Positions 44,491 through 56,181 of a stretch of 64,000 nucleotides of DNA are shown here, piece after piece. The notes under the pieces were generated by a model. The model saw only the letters and a program-made list of their open reading frames with translations. It made no database searches and had not been told where the DNA came from. The DNA is from Luzula sylvatica (lineage: Eukaryota; Streptophyta; Magnoliopsida; Poales; Juncaceae): NCBI GenBank assembly GCA_946800325.1, contig OX326957.1, positions 51,083,798-51,147,797 on the forward strand. Direction: 5' to 3'. Numbering within the stretch: the stretch's first letter is position 1; every line of letters begins with the position of its first letter. Position numbers and translations under genes: made by a program.

Positions 44491-44871
44491 TTGTTTTTTC
44501 ATCTACATGTATGCGGTTCACCAGAATACCGTGTCAAATATAAATCATGAAAATAAGATCCCAGTCATGTTTTCGTTGGGAGACGCATAATTGGTGGCAG
44601 TGGCCGCAGTTCAGGTTATATACAGTTTTAGAGATATATGTTACCTCAATAATTTCATAAATTTCATCCTTTAATAAATATACAAAATTAAGTTTTGTTT
44701 ATTTATTTCTAGGTCGCGATAAAGTTCGAGCGCCTGGGAGATAAATCTTCTAATTATGGTTATTCTTATGGAAAACAAAGATACCTTTTTATTTTTACAT
44801 TTAGTTATTTTCTTTTATTTGTTATTTAATACTTGCTTATTTTTGTGCTGAAAATAACACTTTAGTAGATA

Positions 44872-45416
44872 CATGCCGGCAAGATGACTACTACGTAAAC
44901 TGTATTACTTCATTTTTGCTTTATTCCATATATAATATGAAATAAATTTTTTTTCTATAGAATAGATGTACGTACGAATGAACCAATGAAAAAATTTTCT
45001 CAGTTTTTTCTCAGACTAATTTTCAGCGATCCGTCGAGAAACTCATTCTGAAAAATTATCCTTCTAGTAATGCTTCTTTGTGAAACGATGTATCGTGAAA
45101 TAAGCTCATCCAATAGTTCAATTGAGTTAGTAAGTTGGTTCTACAAATACTTGCTCGATTGAATCTCTTAAGAAATAAAATATAAAGGAAACAAAACGGT
45201 ACCTGTTATAGTAAAATATCCATGTTGGATCATCTTCGTTATACTTTTTTTCCGGTAATTTTTCTTCAGAGTTTTATCATGATATTCATATTCCAAACTA
45301 CGAGTATAATATGACTGCGCGATTATTTTACTCCGATTTGATAGTCGTGAGATCTTTATATTTGATATTAATCTTGATTTTCTTGATTATAGTTTAATAC
45401 CATATCACCAAAGTAT
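44872..45416. repeat. Direct duplication, copy 2
   Basis: Begins CATGCCGGCAAGATGACT. Near its 3' end it has an extra GTCGTGAGATCTTTATATTT segment that resembles sequence after the hAT at 46641. The hAT element is inserted at the end of this copy. Confidence 0.8.
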
Positions 45417-46066
45417 ATTATAGTCAGGGCCGGCCCCGATAATTTCGTTGCCCTAGCCCAAAGTGTTAACATCTCCAAGATGATGCCCGCGAGATATTGT
45501 CCTACAGAAAAAATCTCATATTTTTTTAACTTGCAGTGTAATTTTTAACAATTATTATAGTAATGTTTATTAAAACTCAATTATTGAAGCAAAAAGAAAG
45601 CAATATATTGGTTTGGAATATATTTATATTATAAAACCAAAAAGAAACATATTTCTATTTGTCAAACAACTTTTGTCAAAAAACTTGATTAATGGAAATA
45701 TCTAATAGATACTTCATTTTCAAAATATTAAATGAAGAAGACTATTATTATCTATAAATTAGAGCTAAGATATATTTTTTCTGTTTGTTTTGCTTATTTT
45801 TTTTCTTCTTATAGTTAGTAAATTTTTGAAGATAAATGAACTTAGAAAAGAGAAAGAATAATGTTAGTTGTGAATTTCTGATACATGTTTTTAAACAAAT
45901 TAAAAATTTCTATATAATTTAATGTTATTACGGCCATGCGAATGCTTGATCCAAGATCTATTTCAATGTCCATGTTCAATTTAATTTTCATAAAATGTTC
46001 GCTCAATTTTTTTTTGCTTGTAATTTGTTTTCTCATTCGAATCCCTTCAAATATTTGAGAATAAAA

Positions 46067-46425
46067 AAAATTATCTGACCGAGCACCGAAGAGAAGAAAA
46101 TAATATTTGAAAATAGAAAAAAAATTTGAACAATGGGGCACCGAAGAGGAAAAAATAATAATTAAGAATAAAAAAAAATTATTTGACCAATGAAGCATCA
46201 TTGAAGAGAAGAAAATAATATTTGAGGACCAAAACCAAAACAAATTATTTGACCAATAAACATCATCGAAGATAAGAAAATAATATTTGAGAACCAAAAC
46301 AAATTTTATTTGACCAATTGGCTGGACAGAACAAGATCCAAAAAATAAATGACCAATGAAGCATCATTGAAGAGTAAAAAATAATATTTGAGAATCAAAA
46401 CAAATTTTATTTGATCATGGGCTGT
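46067..46425. repeat. Tandem repeat, units of about 65-75 bp
   Basis: About five imperfect units of the form TGACCAATGAAGCATC...GAAGAGAAGAAAATAATA...TTTGAGAACCAAAACAAA, inside the hAT element, directly downstream (minus strand) of the SINE-like promoter. Confidence 0.8.
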
Positions 46426-46545
46426 GAAGTGAACAAAATCCAGAAATTAAATCCCCTTAATGCAGGCGATGGGGATCGAACTCAAGAGTAGTGGCATTCA
46501 AGAAGAGCCTATCAACCAACTATGCTAGAATAGTTTACTGGTGAT
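46425..46545 (-). ncRNA. tRNA-derived SINE-like unit (pol III A and B boxes)
   Basis: On the minus strand an A box TAGCATAGTTGG (46528..46517) is followed about 33 nt later by a B box GAGTTCGATCCCC (46483..46471). Both fit internal pol III promoters (TRGCNNARYNGG and GWTCRANNC). The sequence between does not fold as a proper tRNA and no anticodon arm is evident, so I call it SINE- or tRNA-pseudogene-like. It lies wholly inside a hAT element. Confidence 0.55.
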
Positions 46546-46847
46546 GTATCATATCCTATGTGTTATATATGTTGCCCCCGGTCCAAGTGCTGCCCTAGTC
46601 CGCGGGCTTGCTGGGCTTGCCCTTGGGCCGGGCCTGATTATAGTCGTGAGATGTTTATATATTTGATATTATTTCTTGACAACACCCACCCCCAGTTCTT
46701 TAATAAATCCCGTCATTGTCCGGCATTGACAATATTTGACGAATCAAACTAGATGAGAGATGAAAAATACAAAATAAAACATAAGAATGACGATTGAGAT
46801 ATATCTTGATAGTGAATCTCATAGTAGAACAAGGTATGAATGACAAA

Positions 46848-46850
<3 letters not shown>

Positions 46851-46883
<33 letters not shown>
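46851..46883 (-). repeat. T33 tract, probable retroposon poly(A) tail
   Basis: 33 consecutive T followed by GATTAATTGAGGCGG. On the minus strand this reads as a 3' end plus poly(A), similar in style to the LINE tail at 47762. The body to the right, with GGGTGCGGGTCTAAGAATCC on the minus strand, is unidentified. Confidence 0.55.
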
Positions 46884-46884
<1 letters not shown>

Positions 46885-47761
46885 ATTAATTGAGGCGGAT
46901 TCTTAGACCCGCACCCAATGACTATATTATAAATATAGTACCAAAGAATGGTATGGTATTTACAAAGTTATTTACAATGAAGGGAAATCAAACATAGTAA
47001 TTATTTACAAAGTTATTTTCAGAAAAATTCTAACACTAATTAATGTTAAATTTATCCTACACGAGAAACAAAAATTCAAATCGATTTAGAGGCGAATCCA
47101 TGAATCTACATAATAATATGTTTCGTAAAATACTAGTAAAAGGTAGGAATTTTTCAAAAAAAATAATTCTAAATAGGACAATTGAATATAATGAATTAAT
47201 TGTTGTTGTATGTCCATCGTTCCTCTTTTAACGAAAATATCTTCCCTTCTCATATTTAGTCATACATGAAATCCAAAGACTAGTCCATCGGAATTTATGA
47301 TAAAAATAAATTTATATATATTATTAATGACTCAAAATTAAATATTCATAAATTCATAGACCTATTAGGTTATTAGGTTGATAAGTCATTTTTGGAGTAT
47401 GATAAAAAACTTAGATCTATTGGTTGATATGATAATTGTAATAATCGACTCCTAACTGTATTAATTGAGTTCTAACAAAAAGAACAAAAACATGGACCCA
47501 TTGATTGATTGCTGTTCGTTGGTGAAGTGAGATGTTTAAGAGTGGATCAAATTGCAAGAAATTGTAGTTGGTAGGGTTCTTATTCGTGCACGCTAAGTTC
47601 TGGCAACGATACATACAATTTTACTGTTTTTGTATGGTACCTTGGTAGTATTATTTGTATTTTTTAAAAAAAAATATAAAACACGAATCGTGATCATTAT
47701 AAGTTTTTATTTTTATATTAATATTGTCGAAATTAGAACTCATAATTTCTTCAATACGTGA
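46884..47761. other. Unassigned DNA
   Basis: AT-rich, no convincing gene. The part near the T33 tract may be the body of a short retroposon of unknown length. Confidence 0.4.
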
Positions 47762-49974
47762 TTTTTTTTTTTTTTTTGAATTAAGAGTAGCGAAAGCTAC
47801 ACCTTAAAGGAGGTTTTTATATAAAAAAGAGTTGGAAACTCGTATGTACAGTATAATTCTAGTAGAGTACAGAAATTTAGAAAAAACAGATTGTAAATAA
47901 AATAGAAGAGCAGAGTAAGCGAAAGGGAGGATTAGTTCGTGTATTTGCTCCAGGAAGTTGCTTCGTCGATTGCCCTTCGGCCTGTTTGTTGCGGTAAGCT
48001 CGTTTTGCCTTGGAAGATCCGTCTATTCCTTTCCTTCCATATTTCGTATAGGGTCGCCATCCAAAGCGTGTTCCATATTTTCCTTTGATCTTTTTGAAGT
48101 TTTGCGCGGTGCTCGTCCCACTCGAGGAACATTGACTGGTGGTTCGTGTTCGGGACCCCCCTGTTTGTTTCGTTATTTATTATTTCCCAAGTCGCTATGG
48201 CATATGGACATTTGAGTAGGAGGTGGTCCCTTGTTTCCTCTTCCCTCCCACAAAGTATACATGCGTCGATCGTTGGCCAGCTTTTTCTTTGTAATATTTC
48301 GGCTGTATTTATTTTGTTGTGCGATGCTATCCAAAAGAAAAACCGGACCCTTACCGGGGCTTTGGTGGTCCATATATATGTCTCTGCCATTTGTTTATTA
48401 TTTCGGCGTCCCGTAGGAGTCGGTATGCCGATTTTGCAGAATAATTTTTGGATGTTTCCCAGTTCCACGTTATCTCATTGGATTGAGCGTCTTTTGTCGT
48501 TGAGATGTCGTAGATGTGTTTTAGCTTTTGTATATCCCTTATGAAATAACTTGCTCGGCCTTGTCCTATTGTTTGCATTTCATTGGTATTATTTACTCCA
48601 TATAGTGTTTTCATATAAGTAGACCAAAGGTTGTCCGGTTTTTTGTCTAATTTCCATAGGAATTTTTGTAGTAGTGCATCGTTCATCGAGGTTAGGTGTC
48701 GCATACCCAAGCCTCCATTTTCTTTCGGTAGGCATATTGTTTCCCAATTAATTAGATTTTTACTGATCTTGTTCTTGCCTTCCCCCGTCCATAGAAAGGC
48801 TCTCATGATTTTATCTATTTCCTTGGTTACCCATTTTGGTAATTTCAAGGCTTGCATGTTGTAAACCGGTATCGCATTTAAAGTTGCCTTGATTAGGGTG
48901 ATCCCCCCCCCCCCTATTGAGAGGAATCTTCCCTTCCAACCGGCTACTTTATTTTGGATTTTGTTTATTAGCGGTAGGTATGTGATTTTTTTCGGTTTTC
49001 TAATGGATAGCGGAATTCCTAGGTAGTTAATGGGGAATTCTTTCATTTCACATTGGAGTATATTTGCAATTGTGGAGTTAAAACGGTCCGGTACCGCTAT
49101 CGGTGTATAGCTTGTTTTTTGTCTATTTATTTGGAGTCCCGATACTTCCGCAAAAATCTTTATGGCTCCATCCACAACGTAAAGATTGTCCGGTCTCGCT
49201 TCAATGAACATAAGGGTGTCATCCGCATATTGGAGTGTGGGGATCTTATTGTTTGTGGAGGTGATCGTAAGCGGGGAAATTGCCTTTATTAAGTCTTGTA
49301 GGGCGTCCACTACTAGGTCGAAGAGTAGCAGTGATAAGGGGTCCCCTTGTCTAAGGCCCTTTTTGTGTTGGAAGAAATCCGAGATTTTTCCGTTTATTTT
49401 GATGGCGGAAGATGAGGTCGATAATATATTTTTTATCCATTGTTGCCATTTATTAGGGAACCCTCTCGCTTGCATGAGTTTTAGTAGGAAAGGCCAAGAT
49501 ACGTTGTCGAAAGTTTTTTTAAAATCAATTTTAAGAACAACAGTGGGTATTTTTTTCTTGTGGTAGTAGTTGATTAGTTCTCTTGCCGTTGCATATGAGT
49601 TTATAATTGATCGGTCCTTGATGAAAGCCGTGTGGTGCGAGTCAACAATATTAGGTAATATTAGTTGCAATCTTTGAGCAAGAAGTTTTGTTATGATTTT
49701 TGTTGGGATTGATATTACAATAATCGGTCTAAATTCATCAAGTCTCGTGGCCCCTTGGTTTTTTGGCACTAATGTAATAGTGGCTTTATCGAGGCATTGT
49801 AGGTCCAGTTTATTGAGATAGAAGTCTTGAATGATTTTTGATATGTCTTCTTTCTTGACATTCCATCTTGGTATTACGAACTCAACGGACAGACCATCGG
49901 GTCCGGCCGATTTGCCTCGTTTTATTTTCTGGATTGTGTCCGATATTTCTTGCTCCGAGAATGGGACTGTTAAC
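47762..49974 (-). mobile_element. LINE (non-LTR retrotransposon), 5' truncated
   Basis: The 3' end has a poly(A) tail of 16 (T16 at 47762..47777 on the plus strand) after about 150 bp of 3' UTR. The body is ORF2 from the reverse transcriptase onward. The 5' side stops abruptly at 49974, where an A-family LTR begins; ORF1 and the endonuclease are absent and do not resume beyond that LTR piece. A TSD could not be set. Confidence 0.88.
47932..49974 (-). pseudogene. LINE ORF2 reverse transcriptase and zf-RVT, one frameshift
   Basis: The frame enters from 49974 with EQEISDTIQKIKRGKSAGPD followed by GLSVEF, the usual start of LINE RT, and continues without stop. Visible motifs are FRPI, motif A-like DFKKTFDNVSW, motif B GLRQGDPLSLLLFDLV, the catalytic YADD (codons at 49218..49229) and NYLGIPL. 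Near 48390 the frame breaks, because the first frame runs to a stop at 48351. Homology then continues in another frame as AETYIWTTKAPVRVRFFFWI and a zf-RVT domain (CILCGREEETRDHLLLKCPY), ending at 47932. The N-terminal endonuclease is missing. One frameshift and 5' loss make it inactive, though the RT core is well kept. Confidence 0.9.
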
Positions 49975-50843
49975 TGTTGGGGATTCTACCCGGCCCCGGG
50001 CCCGCGCAGCGGATATGTAGGCCCGGTCCGGTTCCCCGATTCCCGAGATCACGCCATGACTTCGAAGGGTACGATGCAATTAAGAAGATTAGATTCATAC
50101 CAGTGCAAAATTGATTGCACACGAAGGGTTGATTGCTAGTCTTCTTTTCGTGTCACGTTGGTGACAATCCGCGCGTCCCACACCACGCGTCTTTCACCTT
50201 TCGTTGACGTTGCCGATTCACTCGATTTCGTCTCCGACTGAAATTACTCGTCCGAATCGATCACAACTTAAAGAGCCCCAATTGTTGCTCCTCTACGTGT
50301 ATCCACCTTGACTCGTAAGACGTCAGTCGCGGGTGCAACTGCCTAGACGATGCACCGGCGAACTTGCTCGATTGTTTGATTCTCTATACCGGAAAACTCC
50401 TTTTCACGGTTTCTCTCTTTTTACACCCTTTCACTCTCTAGAAAGTTGTCTCACAATTTATGGAATATTCTGAATGAATTGGACTGAATCAACCACATGA
50501 GATGAGAGAGAATTATCCTATTTATATCACATAGGATTATGATTGGCCAAAAGACATGTATATCCAATATACACTCTTTCACACAGTAAGTTGCATGAAT
50601 CTGTCCAGTATTCTGTCCATACGAAATTGGTAAATTCCTCTGATAGAAAATCAATCAACACGAAAGTTATAGATAATCTTATTATCTACACGACCCAATT
50701 TGGCCTGGCCCAATTGGAGTTCGTATGCAAAAGTTATGACTGTTTTACTAACTGTATGTCATACTGTTGCACCCTTTCGGTATTTCATAGAAACGACACT
50801 GATACTTCGTTCATATGAAATATATTTCTATATGAAGGTTGTA
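49975..50843 (-). repeat. Partial LTR of family A
   Basis: On the minus strand it ends GAATCCCCAACA at 49975 and includes the GC-rich 3' third and the hairpin modules of the A LTR. The 5' 120 bp of the LTR is missing; homology stops at ACAACC near 50837..50843. It keeps the 24-bp segment deleted in some other copies. There is no internal region or second LTR beside it, so this is a truncated solo LTR or deletion remnant. It lies directly against the LINE break. Confidence 0.85.
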
Positions 50844-51440
50844 AAGGTTGTAGAACAAGATTTATCTCAAAAAAGAAGCAACCTGTCAAAACATACGCGA
50901 CTCATACATAAAGATTAAAGACATCATTCAAATATTTTCTTGATAGTTTTATTTTTTTGAAGGATAAATTGATATTTTCTGATTTTGGAAGCGTAATTAT
51001 GTAAATCCTTTCGTTTGTTTCGAGGCACGTATACGAATATTCCGAAGACATTATTTGTTTTTTAAGGAAAAAAAATCATGCAAGCCCTTGATTCTTTTAT
51101 TAATACTAGTAGCGATTTTGATGCCTCAGCACGAAAAATATATTTGGGTTGCAACATAAGTGTGAGTTACAGATATCATATTGGTCTGGAAAAACGTTAA
51201 TTTATCTAGTATGTAACATGATCATTGTTTATGTATGATATTTTCATGCATATGCCATTCTCTGAGTACTCAAGTTCTTTATATATATTTTCTCTATATA
51301 CGAAACACTCAATTCTCGTCGAAAAAACATATTTTAGGAATTTAATATGATTCTAATTGATAAGTTAAATGCGATGTCAAATTAGAAAAGATGAGATATT
51401 GGAGGATGATCAACATCGAAGAAAGTAGAATTTGGTGAAC
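50844..51440. other. Unassigned DNA
   Basis: AT-rich DNA between the LTR fragment and the satellite. No gene or repeat recognised. Confidence 0.5.
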
Positions 51441-52978
51441 AAAATTTCTTAGTGTTTCTGAAATTTGGTGAAAAGTTATGTAGTAAAAGAAGTCTGTATA
51501 TTTATAACGTATCGTATCTTTATAACGCTTTTCACAAACTCCTCAGAGCATTAAAAACAAGATTTTAACGCTTTGAGGAGTCCAAATAACACGTTTTTGA
51601 TATGGTTTCGATCGAATCTTTTACTACGCGACTTTTCACCAAATTGCACAAACACTAAGAAAGTTTTCTTTTCGATTCATAGCAATCTTTTTATGCTTTG
51701 AGGAATTCAAATAACTTGTTTTTTGATCATTTATATCATATCTTTTACTTACGATACAAATGATCTAAAAACAAGTTATTTGAATCCCTCAAAGCGTTAA
51801 AATCTTGTTTTTGAATCGAAAAACAAACTTTCTTAGTGTTTCTGAAATTTGGTGAAAAGTTATGTAGTAAAAGATACGATACAAATGATCTAAAAACATG
51901 TTATTTGAACTCCTCAAAGCGTTAAAATCTTGTTTTGAATCGAAAAACAAACTTTCTTAGTGTTTGTGAAATTTGGTGAAAATTTATGTACTAAAAGATA
52001 TGTAAAATCTTGTTTTGAATCGAAAAACAAACTTTCTTATTGTTTGTGAAATTTGGTGAAAAGTTATGTAGTAAAAGATACGATACAAATGATCTAAAAA
52101 CACGTTATTTGAACTCCTCAAAGCGTTAAAATCTTGTTTTGAATCGAAAAACAAACTTTCTTAGTGTTTGAGAAATTTGACGAAAAGTTATGTAGTAAAA
52201 GATACGATACAAATGATCTAAAAACACGTTATTTGAACTCCTCAAAGCGTTAAAATCTTGTTTTGAATCGAAAAACAAACTTTTTTAGTGTTTGTGAAAT
52301 TTGGTGAAAAGTTATGTAGTAAAAGATACGATACAAATGATCTAAAAACACGTTATTTGACCTCCTCAAAGCGTTAAAATCTTGTTTTCAATCGGAAAAC
52401 AAACTTTCTTAGCGTTTGTACAATTTGGTGAAAAGTTATGTAGTAAAAGATACGATACAAATGATCTTAAACCACGTTATTTGAACTCCTCAAAGCGTTA
52501 AAATCTTGTTTTGAATCGAAAAACAAACTTTCTTAGCGTTAGTGAAATTTGGTGAAAAGTTATGTAGTAAAAGATACGATACAAATGATCTAAAAACACG
52601 TTATTTGAACTTCTCAAAGCGTTAAAATCTTGTTTTGAATCGAAAAACAAATTTTCTTAGTGTTTGTGAAATTTTGTGAAAAGTTATGTAGAAAAAGATA
52701 CGATACAAATGATCTAAAAACAAGTTATTTGAACTCCTCAAAGCGTTAAAATCTTGTTTTGAATCGAAAAACAAACTTTCTTAGTGTTTGTGAAATTTGT
52801 TGAAAAGTTATGTAGTAAAAGATACGATACAAATGATCTAAAAACACGTTATTTGAACTCCTCAAAGCGTTAAAATCTTGTTTTGAAATCGAAAAACAAA
52901 CTTTCTTAGTGTTTGTGAAATTTGGTGAAAAGTTATGTAGTAAAAGATACGATACAAATGATCTAAAAACACGTTTTT
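51441..52978. repeat. 124-bp satellite array, block 1
   Basis: Units repeat every 124 bp with the core GATACGATACAAATGATC, then GTTATTTGAACTCCTCAAAG, TTGTTTTGAATCGAAAAAC and TTTCTTAGTGTTTGTGAAAT. About ten direct units follow 51750. Before them, from about 51540 to 51745, sequence related to the unit occurs in reverse orientation (CTTTGAGGAGT, TTTCACCAAATT). Units differ by a few percent. Confidence 0.93.
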
Positions 52979-53440
52979 TGTAGTATATTTTGATGTTTTT
53001 GTATATGTTTATATATGGGTAAAAAAATTTGTGGGTAATCCGAAAATCCGCAGGTACTAAATGGGGCGGGTAAAATTACCCGTTTAGTTGACGGATAGAG
53101 TACGGGTAAAGATATGGGTGAGTCTATACTCGACCTATTGACATCCTTATTTTCAAGGATAATCATGTCCACGGCTTCCGGGACTCATCAGTCATAGGGA
53201 AAATATACTATGACCTCCACCCTCAATTAAACACTCTTAATTTCTCAATTAAGGATATTTAATTGAATTAATTAATTTTTTTAATTTTTATTTAATTATT
53301 GATTTAGATGTTAATCAATCCATTTAGACATATTCAATTGATACATCAAAATTATTTTACTGAGAGTGAAGACATCATATCAAACCCCTAAGTCATACTC
53401 CTACCCTCGATTTTTAGATATTAGAGATTATTATAAACAA
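52979..53440. other. Non-satellite interruption in the array
   Basis: About 460 bp unrelated to the satellite. It includes a GC-richer portion (53020..53110, GGGCGGGTAAAATTACCCG) with small inverted repeats, like the ends of some hAT elements, then AT-rich DNA. No TSD or TIR could be matched. A broken transposon is possible. Confidence 0.5.
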
Positions 53441-55087
53441 TGGATACGATACAAATGATCATTTGTATCGTATCTTTTACACACACTAAGAAAAGTTATG
53501 TACTAAAGGATACGATACAAATGATCTAAAAACACGTTATATGAACTCCTCAAAGCGTTCAAATCTTGTTTTGAATCGAAAAACAAACTTTCTAAGTGTT
53601 TGTGCAATATGGTGAAAAGTTATGTACTAAAAGATACGATACAAATGATCTAAAAACACGTTATTTGAACTCCTCAAAGCGTTAAAATCTTGTTTTGAAC
53701 AGAAACACAAACTTTCTTAGTGTTTGTGAAATTTGGTGAAAAGTTATGCAGTTAAAAGATACGATACAAATGATCTAAAAACACGTTATTTGAACTCCTC
53801 AAAGCGTTAAAATCATGTTTTGAATCGAAAAACAAACTTTCTTAGTGTTTGTGAAATTTGATGAAAAGTTATGTAGTAAAAGATACGATATAAATGATCC
53901 AAAAACACGTTATTTGAACTCCTCAAAGCGTTAAAATCTTGTTTGGGAATCGAAAAACAAACTTTCTTAGTGTTTGTGAAATTTGGTGAAAAGTTATGTA
54001 GTAAAAGATACGATACAAATGATCTAAAAACACGTTATTTGAACTCTTCGTAGCGTTAAAATCTTGTTTTGAATCGAAAAACAAACTTTCTTAGTGTTTG
54101 TGAAATTTGGTGAAAAGTTATGTAGTAAAAGATACGATACAAATGATTTAAAAACACGTTATTTGAACTCTTCAAAGCGTTAAAATCTTGTTTTGAATCG
54201 AAAAACAAACGTTCTTCGTGTTTGTGAAATTTGGTGAAAAGTTATGTAGTAAAAGATACGATACAAATGATCTAAAAACACGTTATTTGAACTTCTCAAA
54301 GCGTTAAAATCTTGTTTTGAATCGAAAAACAAACTTTCCTAGTGTTTCTGAAATTTGGTGAAAAGTTATGTAGTAAAAGATACGATACAAATGATCTAAA
54401 AACATGTTATTTGAACTCCTCAAAGCGTTAAAATCTTGTTTTGAATCGAAAAACAAACTTTCTTAGTGTTTGTGAAATTTGGTGAAAAGTTATGTAGTAA
54501 AAGATACGATACAAATGATCTAAAAACACGTTATTTGAACTCCTCAAAGCGTTAAAATCTTGTTTTGAATCGAAAAACAAACTTTCTTAGTGTTTGTGAA
54601 ATTTGGTGAAAAGTTATGTAGTAAAAGATACGATACAAATGATCTTAAACCACGTTATTTGAACTCCTCAAAGCATTAAAATCTTGTTTTGAATCGAAAA
54701 ACAAACTTTCTTAGTGTTTGTGAAATTTGGTGAAAAGTTATGTAGTAAAAGATACGATACAAATGGTCTAAAAACACGTTATTTGAACTCCTCAAAGCGT
54801 TAAAATCTTGTTTTGAATCGAAAAACAAACTTTCTTAGTGTTTGTGAAATTTGATGAAAAGTTATGTAGTAAAAGATACGATACAAATGATCTCAAAACA
54901 CGTTATTTGAACTCCTCAAAGCGTTAAAATCTTGTTTTGAAATCGAAAAACAAACTTTCTTAGTGTTTGTGAAATTTGGTGAAAAGTTATGTACTAAAAG
55001 ATACGATACAAATGATCTAAAAACATGTTATTTGAACTCCTCAAAGCGTTAAAATCTTGTTTTGAAATCGAAAAACAAACTTTCTTA
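53441..55087. repeat. 124-bp satellite array, block 2
   Basis: About thirteen direct units of the same satellite. It begins with a short palindrome (GATACAAATGATCATTTGTATC) at 53447..53468. The array is cut at 55087 inside TTTCTTAGTGTTTG by the A2 element and resumes at 63672. Confidence 0.93.
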
Positions 55088-56181
55088 TGTAGGGAAATAT
55101 CCTCGACCCCGGGCCTGCGCAGCGGATATGTAGGCCCGGTTCGATTCCCCGATTCCCGAGATCACGCCACGACTTCGAGGGTATGATGCGAATAGAAGGA
55201 CAAATTCATACCAGTGCCAAATTGATGGCACACGAAGGGTTGATCGCCGCCTTCTATTTCCTTCGGTGTCACGTTGGTGACTAGCCCGTACGTCCCATAC
55301 CGCACGTCTCCCACCGTTTCGACACGCCTCGGGTTGTCTTCGTGCGTTCCATGCCCGCATGATTCCACAGCCCGTTACTCGATTACTTCTCCGGTTTGAT
55401 CACAACGAAGAGCCACATGTGTCGCTCCTCTACCCGTATCCACCGTGAGTCGTAGCACCTCGGTCGCAGATGCACCTGCCTAGACGATGCACCGGCGAAC
55501 TGGCATGATTGCGTTTCGATTCTCTAGACGGAGAAAATTCTTTTCTCCTTCTCTCTCAATCTCTTCGCACTCTTTCATCAAGTGATTAGAGTCTCTTAAT
55601 TTCTAGATTAATTCTAAATTAACTCCATTAATTTTCTGGTTGAACTAATCTAATTATTCAACTGGTTGGACTGATGAGAGAGAGAGAAACATCATATATA
55701 TACTCCATAGGATAAGGATGGGCCAAAAGGTATGTATATCTTCTATACACCTTTTCAAACAGAAAACTGCATACACCCTTTCAGTAATCTGTCAGAACGA
55801 AAATATTAAATCGTTCCAACCGACTTTGAAAATATACGAAAGTTGTAGATAATCTAATTATCTTTCGAACCCAATTTGGCCCAGCCCAATTGGAGTTCGG
55901 ACCCGAAAGTTACGGCTGTTTTACTGACTGTATGTCAAATTGTCGCACCCTTTCGGTATTTCATTAGAACGATACTGATACTTCGCTCAAATGAAATATA
56001 TTACAACATGAAAGTTCTAGATAATCTCATTATCTAACTAACCCAATTTGAACCATTCAAATCGGAGTTTCCTACTGAAAGTTATACCAGTTTTACTAAT
56101 CTGTTTCGTATGCCCACGAACGCGTACGTTCGTTTGTCCTACGTACCATTTTAGCGATGATCCAAAACTGTATTTCCTTCA
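55088..56181 (-). repeat. 3' LTR of A2 (1094 bp)
   Basis: On the minus strand starts at 56181 after polypurine tract CTGAGTGGGAGAC and ends at 55088. The GC-rich end (GCGCAGCGGATATG context on the plus strand) is shared with A and the 49975 fragment. Confidence 0.92.

Larger units (their letters stand above)
45425..46636. mobile_element. hAT non-autonomous element (1.2 kb)
   Basis: Left end CAGGGCCGGCCC, inverted right end CAGGCCCGGCCC (12-bp TIR, one mismatch). Exact 8-bp TSD ATTATAGT at 45417..45424 and 46637..46644. It contains a tandem repeat and a SINE-like unit. There is no transposase; the open frame at 45842..46297 on the minus strand is a by-product of AT-rich tandem repeats. Confidence 0.9.

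Noticed and set aside
45842..46297. 151-codon minus-strand frame as a membrane protein
   Set aside because: Arises from an AT-rich tandem repeat within a hAT element; Phe- and Ser-rich with no domain.
46425..46545. Functional tRNA gene on the minus strand
   Set aside because: A and B boxes are present, but no acceptor stem or anticodon arm folds. Kept only as SINE-like.
51441..55087. CRISPR-like array from regularly spaced repeats
   Set aside because: The whole 124-bp unit is repeated, with no unique spacers. It is a satellite in a plant genome.
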